Below, piece by piece: positions 43,309-52,317 of a DNA stretch of 64,000 nucleotides. Each line of letters begins with the position of its first letter. Within the stretch, counting starts at the first letter, position 1. The DNA is from Rhodococcus sp. H36-A4. Its GTDB lineage: Bacteria > Actinomycetota > Actinomycetes > Mycobacteriales > Mycobacteriaceae. The stretch is from positions 496,001 through 560,000 of the forward strand of contig NZ_JAPVLQ010000001.1 of NCBI RefSeq assembly GCF_027158005.1, read 5' to 3'. The notes beneath the pieces are model-generated. The model was given only the letters and a program-made list of their open reading frames with translations, was not told the DNA's origin and searched no databases. The position numbers and the translations under genes were made by a program.

Positions 43309-44100
43309 CTAGCTATCGATGCGATGGTCCACGCTTGTCGCGAACTCGGCCACCATTCCGCGGTGCATGACGCGGTCGCCGACGACCCCGCTGTGGTCCG
43401 CGCGGTGCATGACGCAGCGGTTGTCCCAGATGACCACGTCACCGGGTGACCACGAGTGTTCGAACACGTTCTCCGGTCGTGTCGAGTGCTCCACCAGGTA
43501 CCGGATCAACGTTGCTGCCTCGGCGTCCGTTGTGCCACTCACCGCCACACAGCGGGCGGGCGCGGAAAGATACAGAGCCTTCCGTCCGGAAATCGGATGC
43601 ACTCGGACCAGCGGATGCCGAGCCGACACATCCTCGAATCCATCCAAGCCGGTCACCACGTGCGTGACAGTTCGCCCGTCGATGTCGGCGCGGATCTCGG
43701 CAGGCAAGGTGTCATAGGCGTCGTACTGGTTACTGAACAGCGTCTGGCCGCCCGTGGTCGGGACTTGGACGGCTCGTAGCGAGGTGTAGGCAGGCGGGTG
43801 TTCGATGTAGGTGGTGTCGACGTGAAACGTCGACTTCGGTGGGGTCGATCTTCCGACATTGCTGATCACGTTGAGATCGGGATAACCAGCGACAGGGCTC
43901 TCCCCTTCGGTGAACATCAGGTCGCCGAAGGAACGAAGAAACGCCAGGAACTGGTCGTCGTCGATTTCGCGATCGGGCATGACTGCGACGCCGTGCCGAG
44001 CGAGAAGGGTCACGAACTCATCGAGGTCCTCGGCACTCAAACGAGCGGGGTCGACCTCGGTGATGCGAACTCCGATGGGGCGCAGAATCTCGTGTTTCAT
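43309..44100 (-). CDS. TauD/TfdA family Fe(II)/2-oxoglutarate-dependent dioxygenase
   Basis: A 263-aa non-heme iron oxygenase. The facial triad is readable as H93 and D95 in 'STFHVDTTYIEHP' and H232 in 'DNRCVMHRADH', with the 2-oxoglutarate arginine R247 in 'VMHRGMV'. The ATG overlaps the mysD stop by 4 nt. Cyanobacterial clusters can carry MysH, a 2-oxoglutarate oxygenase of the PhyH type that converts disubstituted mycosporine-like amino acids to palythines. This gene is of the different TauD branch and could be an analogous tailoring enzyme. The substrate is inferred from context alone. Confidence 0.88.
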   Translation of the reverse strand: MKHEILRPIGVRITEVDPARLSAEDLDEFVTLLARHGVAVMPDREIDDDQFLAFLRSFGDLMFTEGESPVAGYPDLNVISNVGRSTPPKSTFHVDTTYIEHPPAYTSLRAVQVPTTGGQTLFSNQYDAYDTLPAEIRADIDGRTVTHVVTGLDGFEDVSARHPLVRVHPISGRKALYLSAPARCVAVSGTTDAEAATLIRYLVEHSTRPENVFEHSWSPGDVVIWDNRCVMHRADHSGVVGDRVMHRGMVAEFATSVDHRIDS

Positions 44101-45134
44101 CAGTCCCCCTCGCCTATTGCCAACGCGAACAGTTCGTCGAGAGGAATGCCTGCCGCAGCCGCCATGACGGTGATGACGCTGCTCGGGGAGTACGAGCAGT
44201 AGAGACCTGCTTCGAGGAACCACGGGTTTCCGTGTCGATCGATTCGGAAATCGAACAGGCTGTACTGACGGCACCCCAGCGCGACATGGCATTTTCTCGC
44301 GGCATCGAAGACTTTCTCGGTGATGGGATCGTCGCTCTCGACTATCCAGGCGCGGGTGGCCTCCTTGGCGACCAGGTACAGCTCACCGTCGTCGGTCCGG
44401 TCGAGTTTGTCGGTGCGGCCACGGATCGGATTCGATACCTCGTCGACGGCGTATTCCTCCAACGGTAGGCATACGAGGTCACCGTCGCGGACGATGATCC
44501 CGCAGCGCACCTCGCGGCCCAATTCGATATACGACTCGATGAGTGCCGATTGCGAGTATTGCAACGCTTCGTTCACGGCGGCGCCGAGTTCGGCCGGATC
44601 GCGAACCAATGTCACACCCATCGAATTATCGGAATCGACGGGCTTGACCACGACCGGCACCATCGCTGTGGACAATTCTGTTTTCGTCATCTCGCCGCGG
44701 GAGACGAGAACCCCGTCCGGAACGGCGACGCCGGCTGCCGCGACGACAGCCCGGGCAATGTTCTTTTCCGCCGTCATCGCCATCACTTCCGGCCGGTTCC
44801 CCACGTACGGAATGCCGAGCAGTTCGAACAGCGAGCGGTACGTTGTCATCCCGGGCCGGCAGAACATCTGAGGAACGACAACGTCGATTTGCCAGGTGGA
44901 TATCTCCGAGATTGCGCGGCTCAGTGAGTTAGGTTGCGCTGCCGCAATACTCGACGACTCGAGGTTTTTCGGAAAGCGCCAGCACCCGTCCGGTGTGACG
45001 AATGCGATCCGAAGACTGTAGGACGGGTTCTCGGCGAACGCATCGAGGAATCCCCCGGCGTAGACGCGCGAGAGATCGGCGTTGAAGTCGTCGACTGCCG
45101 AACCTGCCAGGACCAGTACCGATGTCGGTGACAT
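44100..45134 (-). CDS. mysD: MysD-like D-Ala–D-Ala ligase homologue (mycosporine-like amino acid biosynthesis)
   Basis: A 344-aa ATP-grasp enzyme related to D-alanine–D-alanine ligase. 'VVVPQMFCRPGMTTYRSLFE', 'PVVVKPVDSDNSMGVTLV', 'IESYIELGREVRCGIIVRDG' and the metal-binding end 'FLEAGLYCSYSPSSVI' are visible. In mys clusters this enzyme attaches a second amino acid (serine, threonine or others) to mycosporine-glycine as an imine, giving shinorine-type products. It overlaps mysC by 4 nt. The pathway assignment rests mainly on the intact mysA-B-C neighbourhood. The amino acid used cannot be read off. Confidence 0.87.
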   Translation of the reverse strand: MSPTSVLVLAGSAVDDFNADLSRVYAGGFLDAFAENPSYSLRIAFVTPDGCWRFPKNLESSSIAAAQPNSLSRAISEISTWQIDVVVPQMFCRPGMTTYRSLFELLGIPYVGNRPEVMAMTAEKNIARAVVAAAGVAVPDGVLVSRGEMTKTELSTAMVPVVVKPVDSDNSMGVTLVRDPAELGAAVNEALQYSQSALIESYIELGREVRCGIIVRDGDLVCLPLEEYAVDEVSNPIRGRTDKLDRTDDGELYLVAKEATRAWIVESDDPITEKVFDAARKCHVALGCRQYSLFDFRIDRHGNPWFLEAGLYCSYSPSSVITVMAAAAGIPLDELFALAIGEGD

Positions 45135-46450
45135 CAGTCCCCTCCATTCTCGACGAGTTTGCCGATGTTGAAATCTATTCGCGTCCAGCCTCGCCCGGAC
45201 TTCAGGTTCTTCAGCAACAGTGAAGGAATCTGCAGGTGATGAACCAACAGGTAGGGCAACGGGTCCCAACGTTCGTACACCGCGTCGGTTCCGCCGAGAA
45301 TCACTCGGAGTCGATGCCGGCGCCGCGGCTCGGTGAGCAACCGCCATAGTTCGTGGTAGATCCAGTACGTCGGACGCGAGGACTGGGTGGGTTCGACGAC
45401 CGAATGTCCGTCCTCCAGGTACGCAGCAGCGAGATCCGGGTGGTCGTAGAACATGGTGATGGCCGAGTGCGTGCGCGGATTGCATTCGATCGCGTAGACA
45501 TGCCCGTCCGAAGCCTCGATGAAATCGAAGGACAACTGGCCGGTGACACCGAGTGTCTTGACGAATGTCTCTACCCAAGATCGAATCTCGGGTTTGTCGA
45601 TCATCTCGTAGTTGACCTGAAATGCCGAGGACTCACAGCATGCATAGACCTGCAACGCGCCGTCGCGCGCGGTTCCGTGCGTGCAGTACTCCTGGCCGGA
45701 GATGAACTCCTGCAGTATCCACGGGTCGTCCTCGTTCATGGCGAGGCTGCGGGCGAACTCGGCATTCTGCTTCGGGGTGCTGCCGGACAAGCGCGTCAGA
45801 TCCATCCGCCCGACAGGGTTGTAGGCGATGCGTTTGAGGATGTACTCACGTCCGGGAGGAAAATCGAACGTTTCGATCTGCTGCGGGTCGGTGATCCGCT
45901 TCCAGTGCGGAACCCGGAGTCCCATCGACTCCGCCATCTCCGAGAATCGTGATTTGTCGTCGAGCATGCGCACGGTCTCGGAGTCTGCGTGCACGACCTC
46001 GCAGTATCCGTCGAGTACCTTCCGCGCATCGGCATCGTGAATACTCGCCGCTGGACTCGCCACCGGAACGAAGACGTCGACACCTTCTCGGATCACCACG
46101 TCGCGCAAGGCTTTCGCGTATCCATCGTCGGTGGGCTCCGGCACACAGTAGAAGCGATCGACTGCCCGAGAGAACCGATGTCCGGTGAACCGGTATTTGG
46201 GTGATTCGACGAGGACGACCCGGTGACCGGCGAGGTGGAACGACCGTGCCAGTTGAAGCGCTTTGGTCATCTTTCCGCCACTGATCAGAACCGTCCGGCT
46301 CGGCGAATCCACCGGATAGGCGCGCGAATCGAAGGGCGGATCGAATCGCCGGGCAAGGGAATAGCCCACCACGGCAAGGTCGAGTGGCAGCGTGGCGAGC
46401 AAACCTGACAGGGCCCCGACCGTGCGCACCGCCGACGACGCCGTGACCAC
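45134..46450 (-). CDS. mysC: MysC-like ATP-grasp ligase (mycosporine-glycine synthesis)
   Basis: A 438-aa ATP-grasp protein that in characterised pathways activates 4-deoxygadusol with ATP and joins glycine, yielding mycosporine-glycine. 'VLISGGKMTKALQLARSFHL' opens the N-terminal domain after a hydrophobic leader of about 40 residues, which is also seen in cyanobacterial MysC. 'REYILKRIAYNPVGRMDLTR' and 'GQLSFDFIEASDGHVYAIEC' followed by 'NPRTHSAI' supply the nucleotide and metal sites. The GTG start shares its G with the mysB TAG stop. The gene lies in the canonical A-B-C-D order. Confidence 0.92.
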   Translation of the reverse strand: MVTASSAVRTVGALSGLLATLPLDLAVVGYSLARRFDPPFDSRAYPVDSPSRTVLISGGKMTKALQLARSFHLAGHRVVLVESPKYRFTGHRFSRAVDRFYCVPEPTDDGYAKALRDVVIREGVDVFVPVASPAASIHDADARKVLDGYCEVVHADSETVRMLDDKSRFSEMAESMGLRVPHWKRITDPQQIETFDFPPGREYILKRIAYNPVGRMDLTRLSGSTPKQNAEFARSLAMNEDDPWILQEFISGQEYCTHGTARDGALQVYACCESSAFQVNYEMIDKPEIRSWVETFVKTLGVTGQLSFDFIEASDGHVYAIECNPRTHSAITMFYDHPDLAAAYLEDGHSVVEPTQSSRPTYWIYHELWRLLTEPRRRHRLRVILGGTDAVYERWDPLPYLLVHHLQIPSLLLKNLKSGRGWTRIDFNIGKLVENGGD

Positions 46451-47265
46451 TACGCCGATATCCGTCGAACGAGAGTCACACCGTCTCGCAACGGCAGAAG
46501 GACCTGCTCGACGCGGGGGTCGCCGGCAACATAGCGGTTGAAGTCCGCGATCGCGTCTCCGTTGCCGGTCCGACGGTCCGCAGGCGCGTACGGATGACCC
46601 TGCATCAACGTGTTGTCCACGACGATGACTGTGTCCGCGGTCAGCAGATCGGAGTCGAGCAGCATTCGGTAGTAGTCGAGATATCCGGTTTTGTCTGCGT
46701 CGACGAATACGAGGTCGAAGGGATGCGAGGTTCCGTTGAGCCGACGCAGAGTCTCCGAGGCCGGCCCGACCTCTACGACGATCCGAGCGCCCGCTGCCGA
46801 TTCTGCAAAACTTTTTCGCGCGAAGTCGGCCACGTACTCGTCGACCTCACACGCCACTACTTCCCCGTTCGGTGGGAGGGCTTCTGCCATGGCCAGCGCG
46901 GAGTAGCCGGTGAACATGCCGATCTCGAGCACTCTTCTCGCTCGGGTCATGTGCACCAGAAACTTCAGCAACTGGCCCTCGACCTGCCCGGACAACATTT
47001 CCTGCTCTACCGGTCGCGAAGCCCAGTCGGCAGTACGAGTCCGATGCGACAACGCTGCCAGCGCCGGGGACTCTTCCGTGGTGCAGAGCTCCAGGTACGG
47101 ATCGAGCCCCGCGGCCAGATCTCGCAGGCGGGTGATCCGGCTCATCAGCTCGTCCGGAATCGAAGCAACTTCTGCCAGCAGCTCGGTCACCTCTCGCAAT
47201 TCTGCGGCAAGGATGCTCGACGGTGTGACCGGGCGCGGTTCTGTTCGAGAGTCGATGTCACTCAC
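46450..47265 (-). CDS. mysB: MysB-like O-methyltransferase (4-deoxygadusol synthesis)
   Basis: A 271-aa class I SAM-dependent O-methyltransferase. '[20 protein letters not shown]' is SAM motif I, 'VACEVDEYV' the ribose-binding acidic strand, and '[20 protein letters not shown]' with 'VVDNTLMQG' the metal-binding region of catechol-OMT-like enzymes. In the pathway it methylates demethyl-4-deoxygadusol to 4-deoxygadusol. The GTG at 47265 overlaps the mysA stop (GTGA). A longer open frame upstream is only shadow of mysA. Confidence 0.93.
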   Translation of the reverse strand: MSDIDSRTEPRPVTPSSILAAELREVTELLAEVASIPDELMSRITRLRDLAAGLDPYLELCTTEESPALAALSHRTRTADWASRPVEQEMLSGQVEGQLLKFLVHMTRARRVLEIGMFTGYSALAMAEALPPNGEVVACEVDEYVADFARKSFAESAAGARIVVEVGPASETLRRLNGTSHPFDLVFVDADKTGYLDYYRMLLDSDLLTADTVIVVDNTLMQGHPYAPADRRTGNGDAIADFNRYVAGDPRVEQVLLPLRDGVTLVRRISA

Positions 47266-48476
47266 CGACTCCGGTCGGAGGTGAACATGTCTATTCCGTC
47301 TCCGCGGCGGTCGAAGTCCAAGCAGATCTTCTTGTGCAGCGTCAACACGTCGGCGAGCTCTCCCGTAGTCACGTCGTTCAGGAATCGACATGCTCCGATC
47401 GGGTCGGGAACCGCCGCACGCAGAATTCCATCCCTAGTTTTCAGGATCGAACCGGTTGCCTCGGAGAGCAATTCCGGCGTCAGATAGTCACTGTCGAGCG
47501 CGAGCCCGAGACGGGACATGGTCCCGAGTACTCGATCGCGCTCTTCGGAGGTTATGTGCCCGCGCTGCTCGGCAAGGGTGGTCGACAACGCCATGTCGAT
47601 GTTGATCGCATGTCCGTGAAAGAACGGCGCCGGTGGCGTCAATTCCAGCGTCGGACTCCAGGTATGCCCGAAAGCGATGACCCGATCCAGTTCGATCTCG
47701 TGTAGGTTCGGCGCCTCCAGTTCGAGCATGGTGTCGATGGCCTGGTACGTCAGACTGTCTGCAACAGCGCGTAATTCGGCTGTCCCATCGAGGTGCCCAA
47801 ATCTGGTGCGGAGCAATTCCGGGCCGTGTTCGTCGAGCATGTCGAAAATTGCACTGTTACCCACTACGGAGATCTTGATCAACTCCGCCATGCCGTTCCG
47901 GACTTGATCTTCCGGTAGCGAACGAAGGAACGAAAAGTCCAGCAGGACCTTCTGCGAAGCGTGGTAGGCGCCCAGACGATTCTTGTGCTTTCCGAAATTC
48001 ACCGCGACCTTGATGGACACACTTGCATCGATCAGCCCGATCAGCGTCGTCGGGATTCTGATGTATGGGGTGTTGCGTCGGTAGCTTGCGCACGCGTACC
48101 CGGCGACGTCGGTAGTGAGCCCGCCACCGACGACCAGGACCGGTTCGGTCCGGACGAGCCCGAACCTGTCGAATTCGCCCACGATCTGCTCGAACGTCTC
48201 GAGCGACTTGGCGGTCTCGGCGATCTTCACCGGAAGTACGGTCAGCGCAATGTCGTGGTGCTCGAAATACGTACGGATCTGCTCACCGTAGATTGCGTAG
48301 ACGACCTCGTCGACGACCATGAGCGTCCGCCCGTACTGCCGGTAGCTTTCCGCCAGTTCCGTATTGCTCACCGAGAAGACACCGTCCACGTAGAGAAGGT
48401 CGTACTCGATCTTCTCGTATCCCTCGACGTGGAAGGCGCGCTCGGTGGCAGTGACCTGCGCTTGCATAGAGCTCAT
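47262..48476 (-). CDS. mysA: MysA-like demethyl-4-deoxygadusol synthase (sugar phosphate cyclase)
   Basis: A 404-aa enzyme of the dehydroquinate-synthase-like sugar phosphate cyclases. It uses NAD+ and a metal to cyclise sedoheptulose 7-phosphate. '[20 protein letters not shown]', '[20 protein letters not shown]', '[13 protein letters not shown]' and '[16 protein letters not shown]' with '[11 protein letters not shown]' match the EEVS/DDGS branch, not true AroB. The neighbouring methyltransferase and two ATP-grasp genes make DDGS (mycosporine) much more likely than EEVS. The ATG overlaps the preceding HAD gene stop by 4 nt. Confidence 0.92.
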   Translation of the reverse strand: MSSMQAQVTATERAFHVEGYEKIEYDLLYVDGVFSVSNTELAESYRQYGRTLMVVDEVVYAIYGEQIRTYFEHHDIALTVLPVKIAETAKSLETFEQIVGEFDRFGLVRTEPVLVVGGGLTTDVAGYACASYRRNTPYIRIPTTLIGLIDASVSIKVAVNFGKHKNRLGAYHASQKVLLDFSFLRSLPEDQVRNGMAELIKISVVGNSAIFDMLDEHGPELLRTRFGHLDGTAELRAVADSLTYQAIDTMLELEAPNLHEIELDRVIAFGHTWSPTLELTPPAPFFHGHAINIDMALSTTLAEQRGHITSEERDRVLGTMSRLGLALDSDYLTPELLSEATGSILKTRDGILRAAVPDPIGACRFLNDVTTGELADVLTLHKKICLDFDRRGDGIDMFTSDRSR

Positions 48477-49141
48477 CGGTTGCCTTCGGTCAGCGCGCGG
48501 AGCCGATCCGCGTCGAGATGATCGACGGTATCCACCGCCGCGGAGAAGTCGCCTCCTACTGTGTTCGCGTTGGGAAACGCGATACAGCGAACGTGTGCGG
48601 CAACAGCAGCAGCGACGCCACCGACGTTGTCCTCGATAGCAACGCAGTTCTTCGCGTTCTCGCCCAGGCGGCCAAGGGCGAACATGTACGCCGCGCGATC
48701 CGGCTTGCCTTGCGACACGCTCGCGGAATCGACCACGACGTCGAACAAGTCGACGTCGACAGCGGTCAGAGCGCCGAGCAACGCGTTGACGTTTTCTGGG
48801 GAAGTGGTGGTCACGAGACCGACCTTGATGTCGTGCTTCTTCGCATCGGCGATCGTCTCGACGACGCCGGGGCGCGGGTCGACGTCGGAGTTGGCAAGCA
48901 GCTTCTGAAAGATCTCCGACTTCGTGGAATGCACTGCTGCGGAGTCGACTTCTTCACCGCGTGAGTGTGCATATTCGGCGATGCGAGCCGCGCCGCCGTT
49001 GCTCGCCAGCATCTCGATGTAGTCCTGACGCTCCCAGGTCCAGCCGAGATCGTGGGCGGCGAAGGCGTCGTTGAATGCTTGTCGTTGAATTTCGGACGTG
49101 TCGGCAAGTGTGCTGATCGATCCGAACAGGATGGCAGCCAT
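48473..49141 (-). CDS. HAD-fold protein lacking the catalytic aspartates, first gene of the mys operon
   Basis: A 222-aa beta-phosphoglucomutase/CbbY-like HAD protein. Motifs II–IV are recognisable: '[12 protein letters not shown]', '[14 protein letters not shown]' and '[16 protein letters not shown]'. Motif I, normally F-D-x-D-G-T, reads F-G-S-I-S-T (residues 6–11), so both the phosphate-attacking and acid/base aspartates are missing. It is therefore unlikely to be an ordinary phosphatase. It could bind a sugar phosphate such as sedoheptulose 7-phosphate in a regulatory or carrier role. AAGGAA precedes the ATG, and the coupling to mysA (ATGA) ties it firmly to the pathway. Confidence 0.82.
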   Translation of the reverse strand: MAAILFGSISTLADTSEIQRQAFNDAFAAHDLGWTWERQDYIEMLASNGGAARIAEYAHSRGEEVDSAAVHSTKSEIFQKLLANSDVDPRPGVVETIADAKKHDIKVGLVTTTSPENVNALLGALTAVDVDLFDVVVDSASVSQGKPDRAAYMFALGRLGENAKNCVAIEDNVGGVAAAVAAHVRCIAFPNANTVGGDFSAAVDTVDHLDADRLRALTEGNR

Positions 49142-49563
49142 CGGGTTCCTTCCGCGAAATGTGGTGACGTGCTTGGGGACTTGTTGCCAGTGTGGTGACG
49201 GCGAGTGTCATCCAGTCCGGCGCGCGCATCACGAATGAATAACGGAAAGTAACAGAACGATAACGCTGCTCGGTGATACTTCGTAGATCAGCGCCCTGCT
49301 CGATCTCGACGAAAGTCTCACCCATGAGATGACCGGTCGGCGCGGCAATGCGGTGATGGCTGGGTTCGCGGACCCGAATCGGCCGCTCGTCGGATCGATC
49401 GAATCGCTCGAACGCTCCATCACCGACTCACCTCGGAGCGTAAGCCGACGTCGATCCGCAGAAGGCGGCGACAAGGACCCATCCTGGGCCGGGATGTAGC
49501 CCGGCTGAAGCACAGGTACGTTCCATCAGCCGACCGGGCTGCTCGCACACCTAGCCCTGTGCG
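49142..49563 (-). promoter_or_regulatory. 422-bp gap holding the mys operon promoter region
   Basis: No convincing gene is present. On the minus strand, about 90–120 nt before the HAD start, lies an AT-richer stretch (49240–49262) with two CGTTAT repeats and GTTACTTTCC, the likeliest promoter or activator site for the mys operon. At the far end a GCCGGG-ATGTAG-CCCGGC hairpin (49488–49505) follows the MFS gene and may terminate it. A 94-codon open frame here lacks any family resemblance. Confidence 0.4.
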
Positions 49564-51150
49564 TTACCAAAGAGTCGAGGATGCGGTTCGCTCCTTGGAT
49601 CGCCATGCCAGCAGCACACCGTCGCCCTCGGGCCGCGACCAAGGCAAGAAGAAGCCGACGGCAAGTGCACACGCCAACGAGGCACCTACTGTGATGTACG
49701 AGGCGAGCTGAAAGCCTTCCAGCGAAGCAGCTTTCATGGCGTAGATCAGCTCCGCTTTCTGACTCGCGAAGATCGAGTTGGTCGGAGCCTTCGCAATCTC
49801 GATGACACTGATGACGGTCTCCCGAGCAAAACTCTTCTGATAAGGGTTCATGACTGCGTCGGGAAGTGCGTCGATCCGCGGCCCGACCTTGGTCGTGTAG
49901 ATGGATGCGACGATCGAACCCAGCACAGCAACCCCCAACGTGCCACCCACTTCCCTGGTGGTGTCGTTGACGGCCGATCCAGCACCAGCCTCGTCCAGCG
50001 ATACCGAGGACATGATCGATTCGGTGGCCGGCCCCTGAACTATCGCCAGCCCAAGTCCCATGAGGACCATCGAAATCAATACCGGACCGACATAGGGTGT
50101 TTCGACTTTCACTTGCCCGGCAACGAACATCCCGATACTCATCACGACCAAACCGAACACGATCACCGAGGTGGTTCCCACCCGCTGCGCGATGACGGTA
50201 GAGAGTGGCGCGCCGACGGCAATTGCGACGGCGAAGGGAAGCGAGTGGATACCGAACTGTAGTGGGCTGAGTTCCATCACTCCCTGGAAATACTGGGTGA
50301 TCATGAAGAGGAACCCGAACATACTGAAGTAAGCGATGGCTATGGACAACGCGGGCAACGAGAATCGCCGAATTCGGAACAACTGCATGTCGAGAACCGG
50401 CGAGGGGTGGCGTAGTTCCCAGAAGACGAACAGAACGAGGCTCGCAATCGCGACCCCATAGGCCGCCAAACTGATCGGAGACAGCCAACCCTGATGCGGG
50501 GCTTCGATTATCGCCCAGACCATCACGGTAATGGCCGCAAGAGAGAGCGCAATTCCCAGCGGATCATACTTCCCGACATGTGAGGCTTTGGATTCCGGCA
50601 CAAGCATCAGCGCCGCCACCAGAACGATCAGTGCCACCGGTACATTGATCCAGAAAACCGAGTGCCAGGAGAAGTGTTCGAGCAGAAATCCACCCGCAGT
50701 CGGCCCGATCGCAATAGCGAACCCCGCCATAGCTGTCCACGCCGCGATGGCAAGCGCACGTTCCTTGGCGTCGTCGAAGATATTGATGATCAATGCGAGT
50801 GTCGCTGGGAACACAGCCGCGGCGCATACTCCCATCGCCGCGCGCGCAGCGATCACCTGACCGAGGTCGGCCGCGAGAGCACCGCCGATCGACATCACAG
50901 CAATACCGGCCAGGCCGACCGCCATCACTGTGCGGCGTCCGTACCGATCACCCAGGTGCCCGAAGGCCAGCAGCAGACCCGCGAAGGTGAGAGTGTAGGC
51001 GTCGACCACCCATTGCAGGCCGCTGATGTTCGCATGCAACTGCACGCCCAGCGACGGCAACGCCACATTGACGACGGTGTTGTCGAGTACAACCAGCAGC
51101 TCTGCCGCGCAAATCACCGAGAGCGCCAACCAGCGTTTTCTGCTGGACAT
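49564..51150 (-). CDS. DHA2-type MFS transporter (14-TM drug:H+ antiporter family)
   Basis: A protein of about 528 aa with roughly 14 hydrophobic helices. 'VVLDNTVVNVALPSLGVQLH' is the helix-1 motif D1 of the DHA2 group, 'GHLGDRYGRRTVMAVGLAG' motif A, and 'GSAVNDTTREVGGTLGVAVL' motif C-like. I chose the ATG at 51150 ('MSSRKRWLALSV', typical N-terminus). An ATG at 51222 also works but lies inside a palindromic operator candidate. It is cotranscribable with the upstream TetR and transcribed towards the mys operon. It may export its own inducer, or possibly mycosporine-like amino acids. Confidence 0.88.
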   Translation of the reverse strand: MSSRKRWLALSVICAAELLVVLDNTVVNVALPSLGVQLHANISGLQWVVDAYTLTFAGLLLAFGHLGDRYGRRTVMAVGLAGIAVMSIGGALAADLGQVIAARAAMGVCAAAVFPATLALIINIFDDAKERALAIAAWTAMAGFAIAIGPTAGGFLLEHFSWHSVFWINVPVALIVLVAALMLVPESKASHVGKYDPLGIALSLAAITVMVWAIIEAPHQGWLSPISLAAYGVAIASLVLFVFWELRHPSPVLDMQLFRIRRFSLPALSIAIAYFSMFGFLFMITQYFQGVMELSPLQFGIHSLPFAVAIAVGAPLSTVIAQRVGTTSVIVFGLVVMSIGMFVAGQVKVETPYVGPVLISMVLMGLGLAIVQGPATESIMSSVSLDEAGAGSAVNDTTREVGGTLGVAVLGSIVASIYTTKVGPRIDALPDAVMNPYQKSFARETVISVIEIAKAPTNSIFASQKAELIYAMKAASLEGFQLASYITVGASLACALAVGFFLPWSRPEGDGVLLAWRSKERTASSTLW

Positions 51151-51207
51151 CTGCACTCGTTTCACAGCGATGCTGTTCGAAGAATGAATCACAACGACCC
51201 CTTCTGC

Positions 51208-51223
51208 TATGTCGTGCGACATA
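51208..51223. promoter_or_regulatory. Palindromic TetR operator candidate upstream of the MFS gene
   Basis: TATGTCG-TG-CGACATA has perfect 7-bp arms. The half-site CGACATAA recurs at 52015–52022 with an imperfect partner, upstream of the tetR gene itself. Two related sites flanking tetR fit autorepression plus control of the pump. Confidence 0.6.
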
Positions 51224-51300
51224 ACAATGAAGGTGAAAGTATCCGTTACTGCGCGTTATAGCAAGATTCAGCTCGGCAGGTAGCGTCTCACTACCGGCTT

Positions 51301-51912
51301 TTACGGGCGGCTGTGAGGCCCCCGTCGCGCGGCCACTGCCTGGTCGAGGACGGTCTCCACCCAGGGCACGAGTTCAGCCTCGACCCGATCGAGCGCGCGA
51401 ATGCTGCGTTGGCCCTTTGCAACTATCAGCGCCCCCTCGATGGCCGAGATCGCGGTGGTCGCGAGGGAAGACGATCGCTGCTGGGACAATCCCCGCTGCC
51501 AGAGCGAAGCCGCAATCGTGTCCTCCCAGGAGGTGAACGACTCCCCCGCGGCCGCAAGTGCAGCCGGTGAGTTCACACCTTCCAAAGCTGCTGGAGCCAC
51601 CGGACAGCCCGCCGTGTAATCGGTCGCGACAAGTTGCTCTCGAAATCCGCCGATGATTGCAGCGATGGTTCGCGCAGGGCCGTCTGCCGCGAGTCCCGAT
51701 GAGATTGCAGCCCCCATCATCGCGCCCGCTGCGCGCGTTGCTTCCTCGACGATCTGCGGCTTACCCTGCGGAAAGTGGTGATAGATCGAACCGCGGGGGG
51801 CGCCCGCATGCTCGATGACATCAGCGAGCGAGGTGGCCTCGACTCCTCGCTCACGGAACAACAGTGCCGCACTCCGCAGCATGTCGTCCCGAGCCGTGCT
51901 CTTATCTACCAT
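51301..51912 (-). CDS. TetR family regulator (LmrA/YxaF-like)
   Basis: A 203-aa repressor. 'VEATSLADVIEHAGAPRGSIYHHFPQGK' (in part) is the helix-turn-helix, with the G-S-I-Y-H-H-F-P-Q-G-K form typical of the LmrA/YxaF group. 'TAGCPVAPAALEG' lies in the ligand domain. I chose the ATG at 51912 because GGGAG stands 6 nt before it; ATGs at 51924 and further upstream are possible. It is immediately upstream of the MFS pump on the same strand and probably represses it. Confidence 0.88.
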   Translation of the reverse strand: MVDKSTARDDMLRSAALLFRERGVEATSLADVIEHAGAPRGSIYHHFPQGKPQIVEEATRAAGAMMGAAISSGLAADGPARTIAAIIGGFREQLVATDYTAGCPVAPAALEGVNSPAALAAAGESFTSWEDTIAASLWQRGLSQQRSSSLATTAISAIEGALIVAKGQRSIRALDRVEAELVPWVETVLDQAVAARRGPHSRP

Positions 51913-52317
51913 CGGTGCTCCCATCGCTATGCGGGCGATCATAGGCCCGTTTTCCACGTACCAGCTTGCTGTTACGGACAGTTACGCCTAGAATCTCGTC
52001 GCAGTTATGGTCTACGACATAATTGACCTGTCCTTCTCGCGGATGGTCGCTCGTCTGCGAAAAATGCTCGAGACTCTCGCACCGACGCAAGCACTCGCTG
52101 AGCGTGGCCGCGGACCACTCCCAAATCGGCCCGTTTCACGTTCGCCGAAGTATGGACTCGACGGAGATTCAGTCGCTCGGCACCGCCACATCTGACACAG
52201 GTTCTCGTCGCTGAGTATCGCAACACACCTTGCCGCGGAACTCTATTGTCGAGACCGACACGACATGGTCCACTGGCGTGCGGGGAACCGTGTAGGCGAA
52301 CAAGGGGAAGAGGTTCG
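51913..52317. other. 405-bp divergent intergenic region
   Basis: This gap between tetR and the flavoprotein gene holds the imperfect TTATGGTC-TA-CGACATAA site (52005–52022), a candidate autoregulatory operator. The remainder shows no gene, known RNA or repeat that I can support. The open frames across it are short shadows without family resemblance. Confidence 0.5.

Noticed and set aside
49229-49513. 94-codon minus-strand ORF in the mys–MFS gap
   Set aside because: It has no family resemblance, no good ribosome-binding site and a composition typical of random GC-rich frames.
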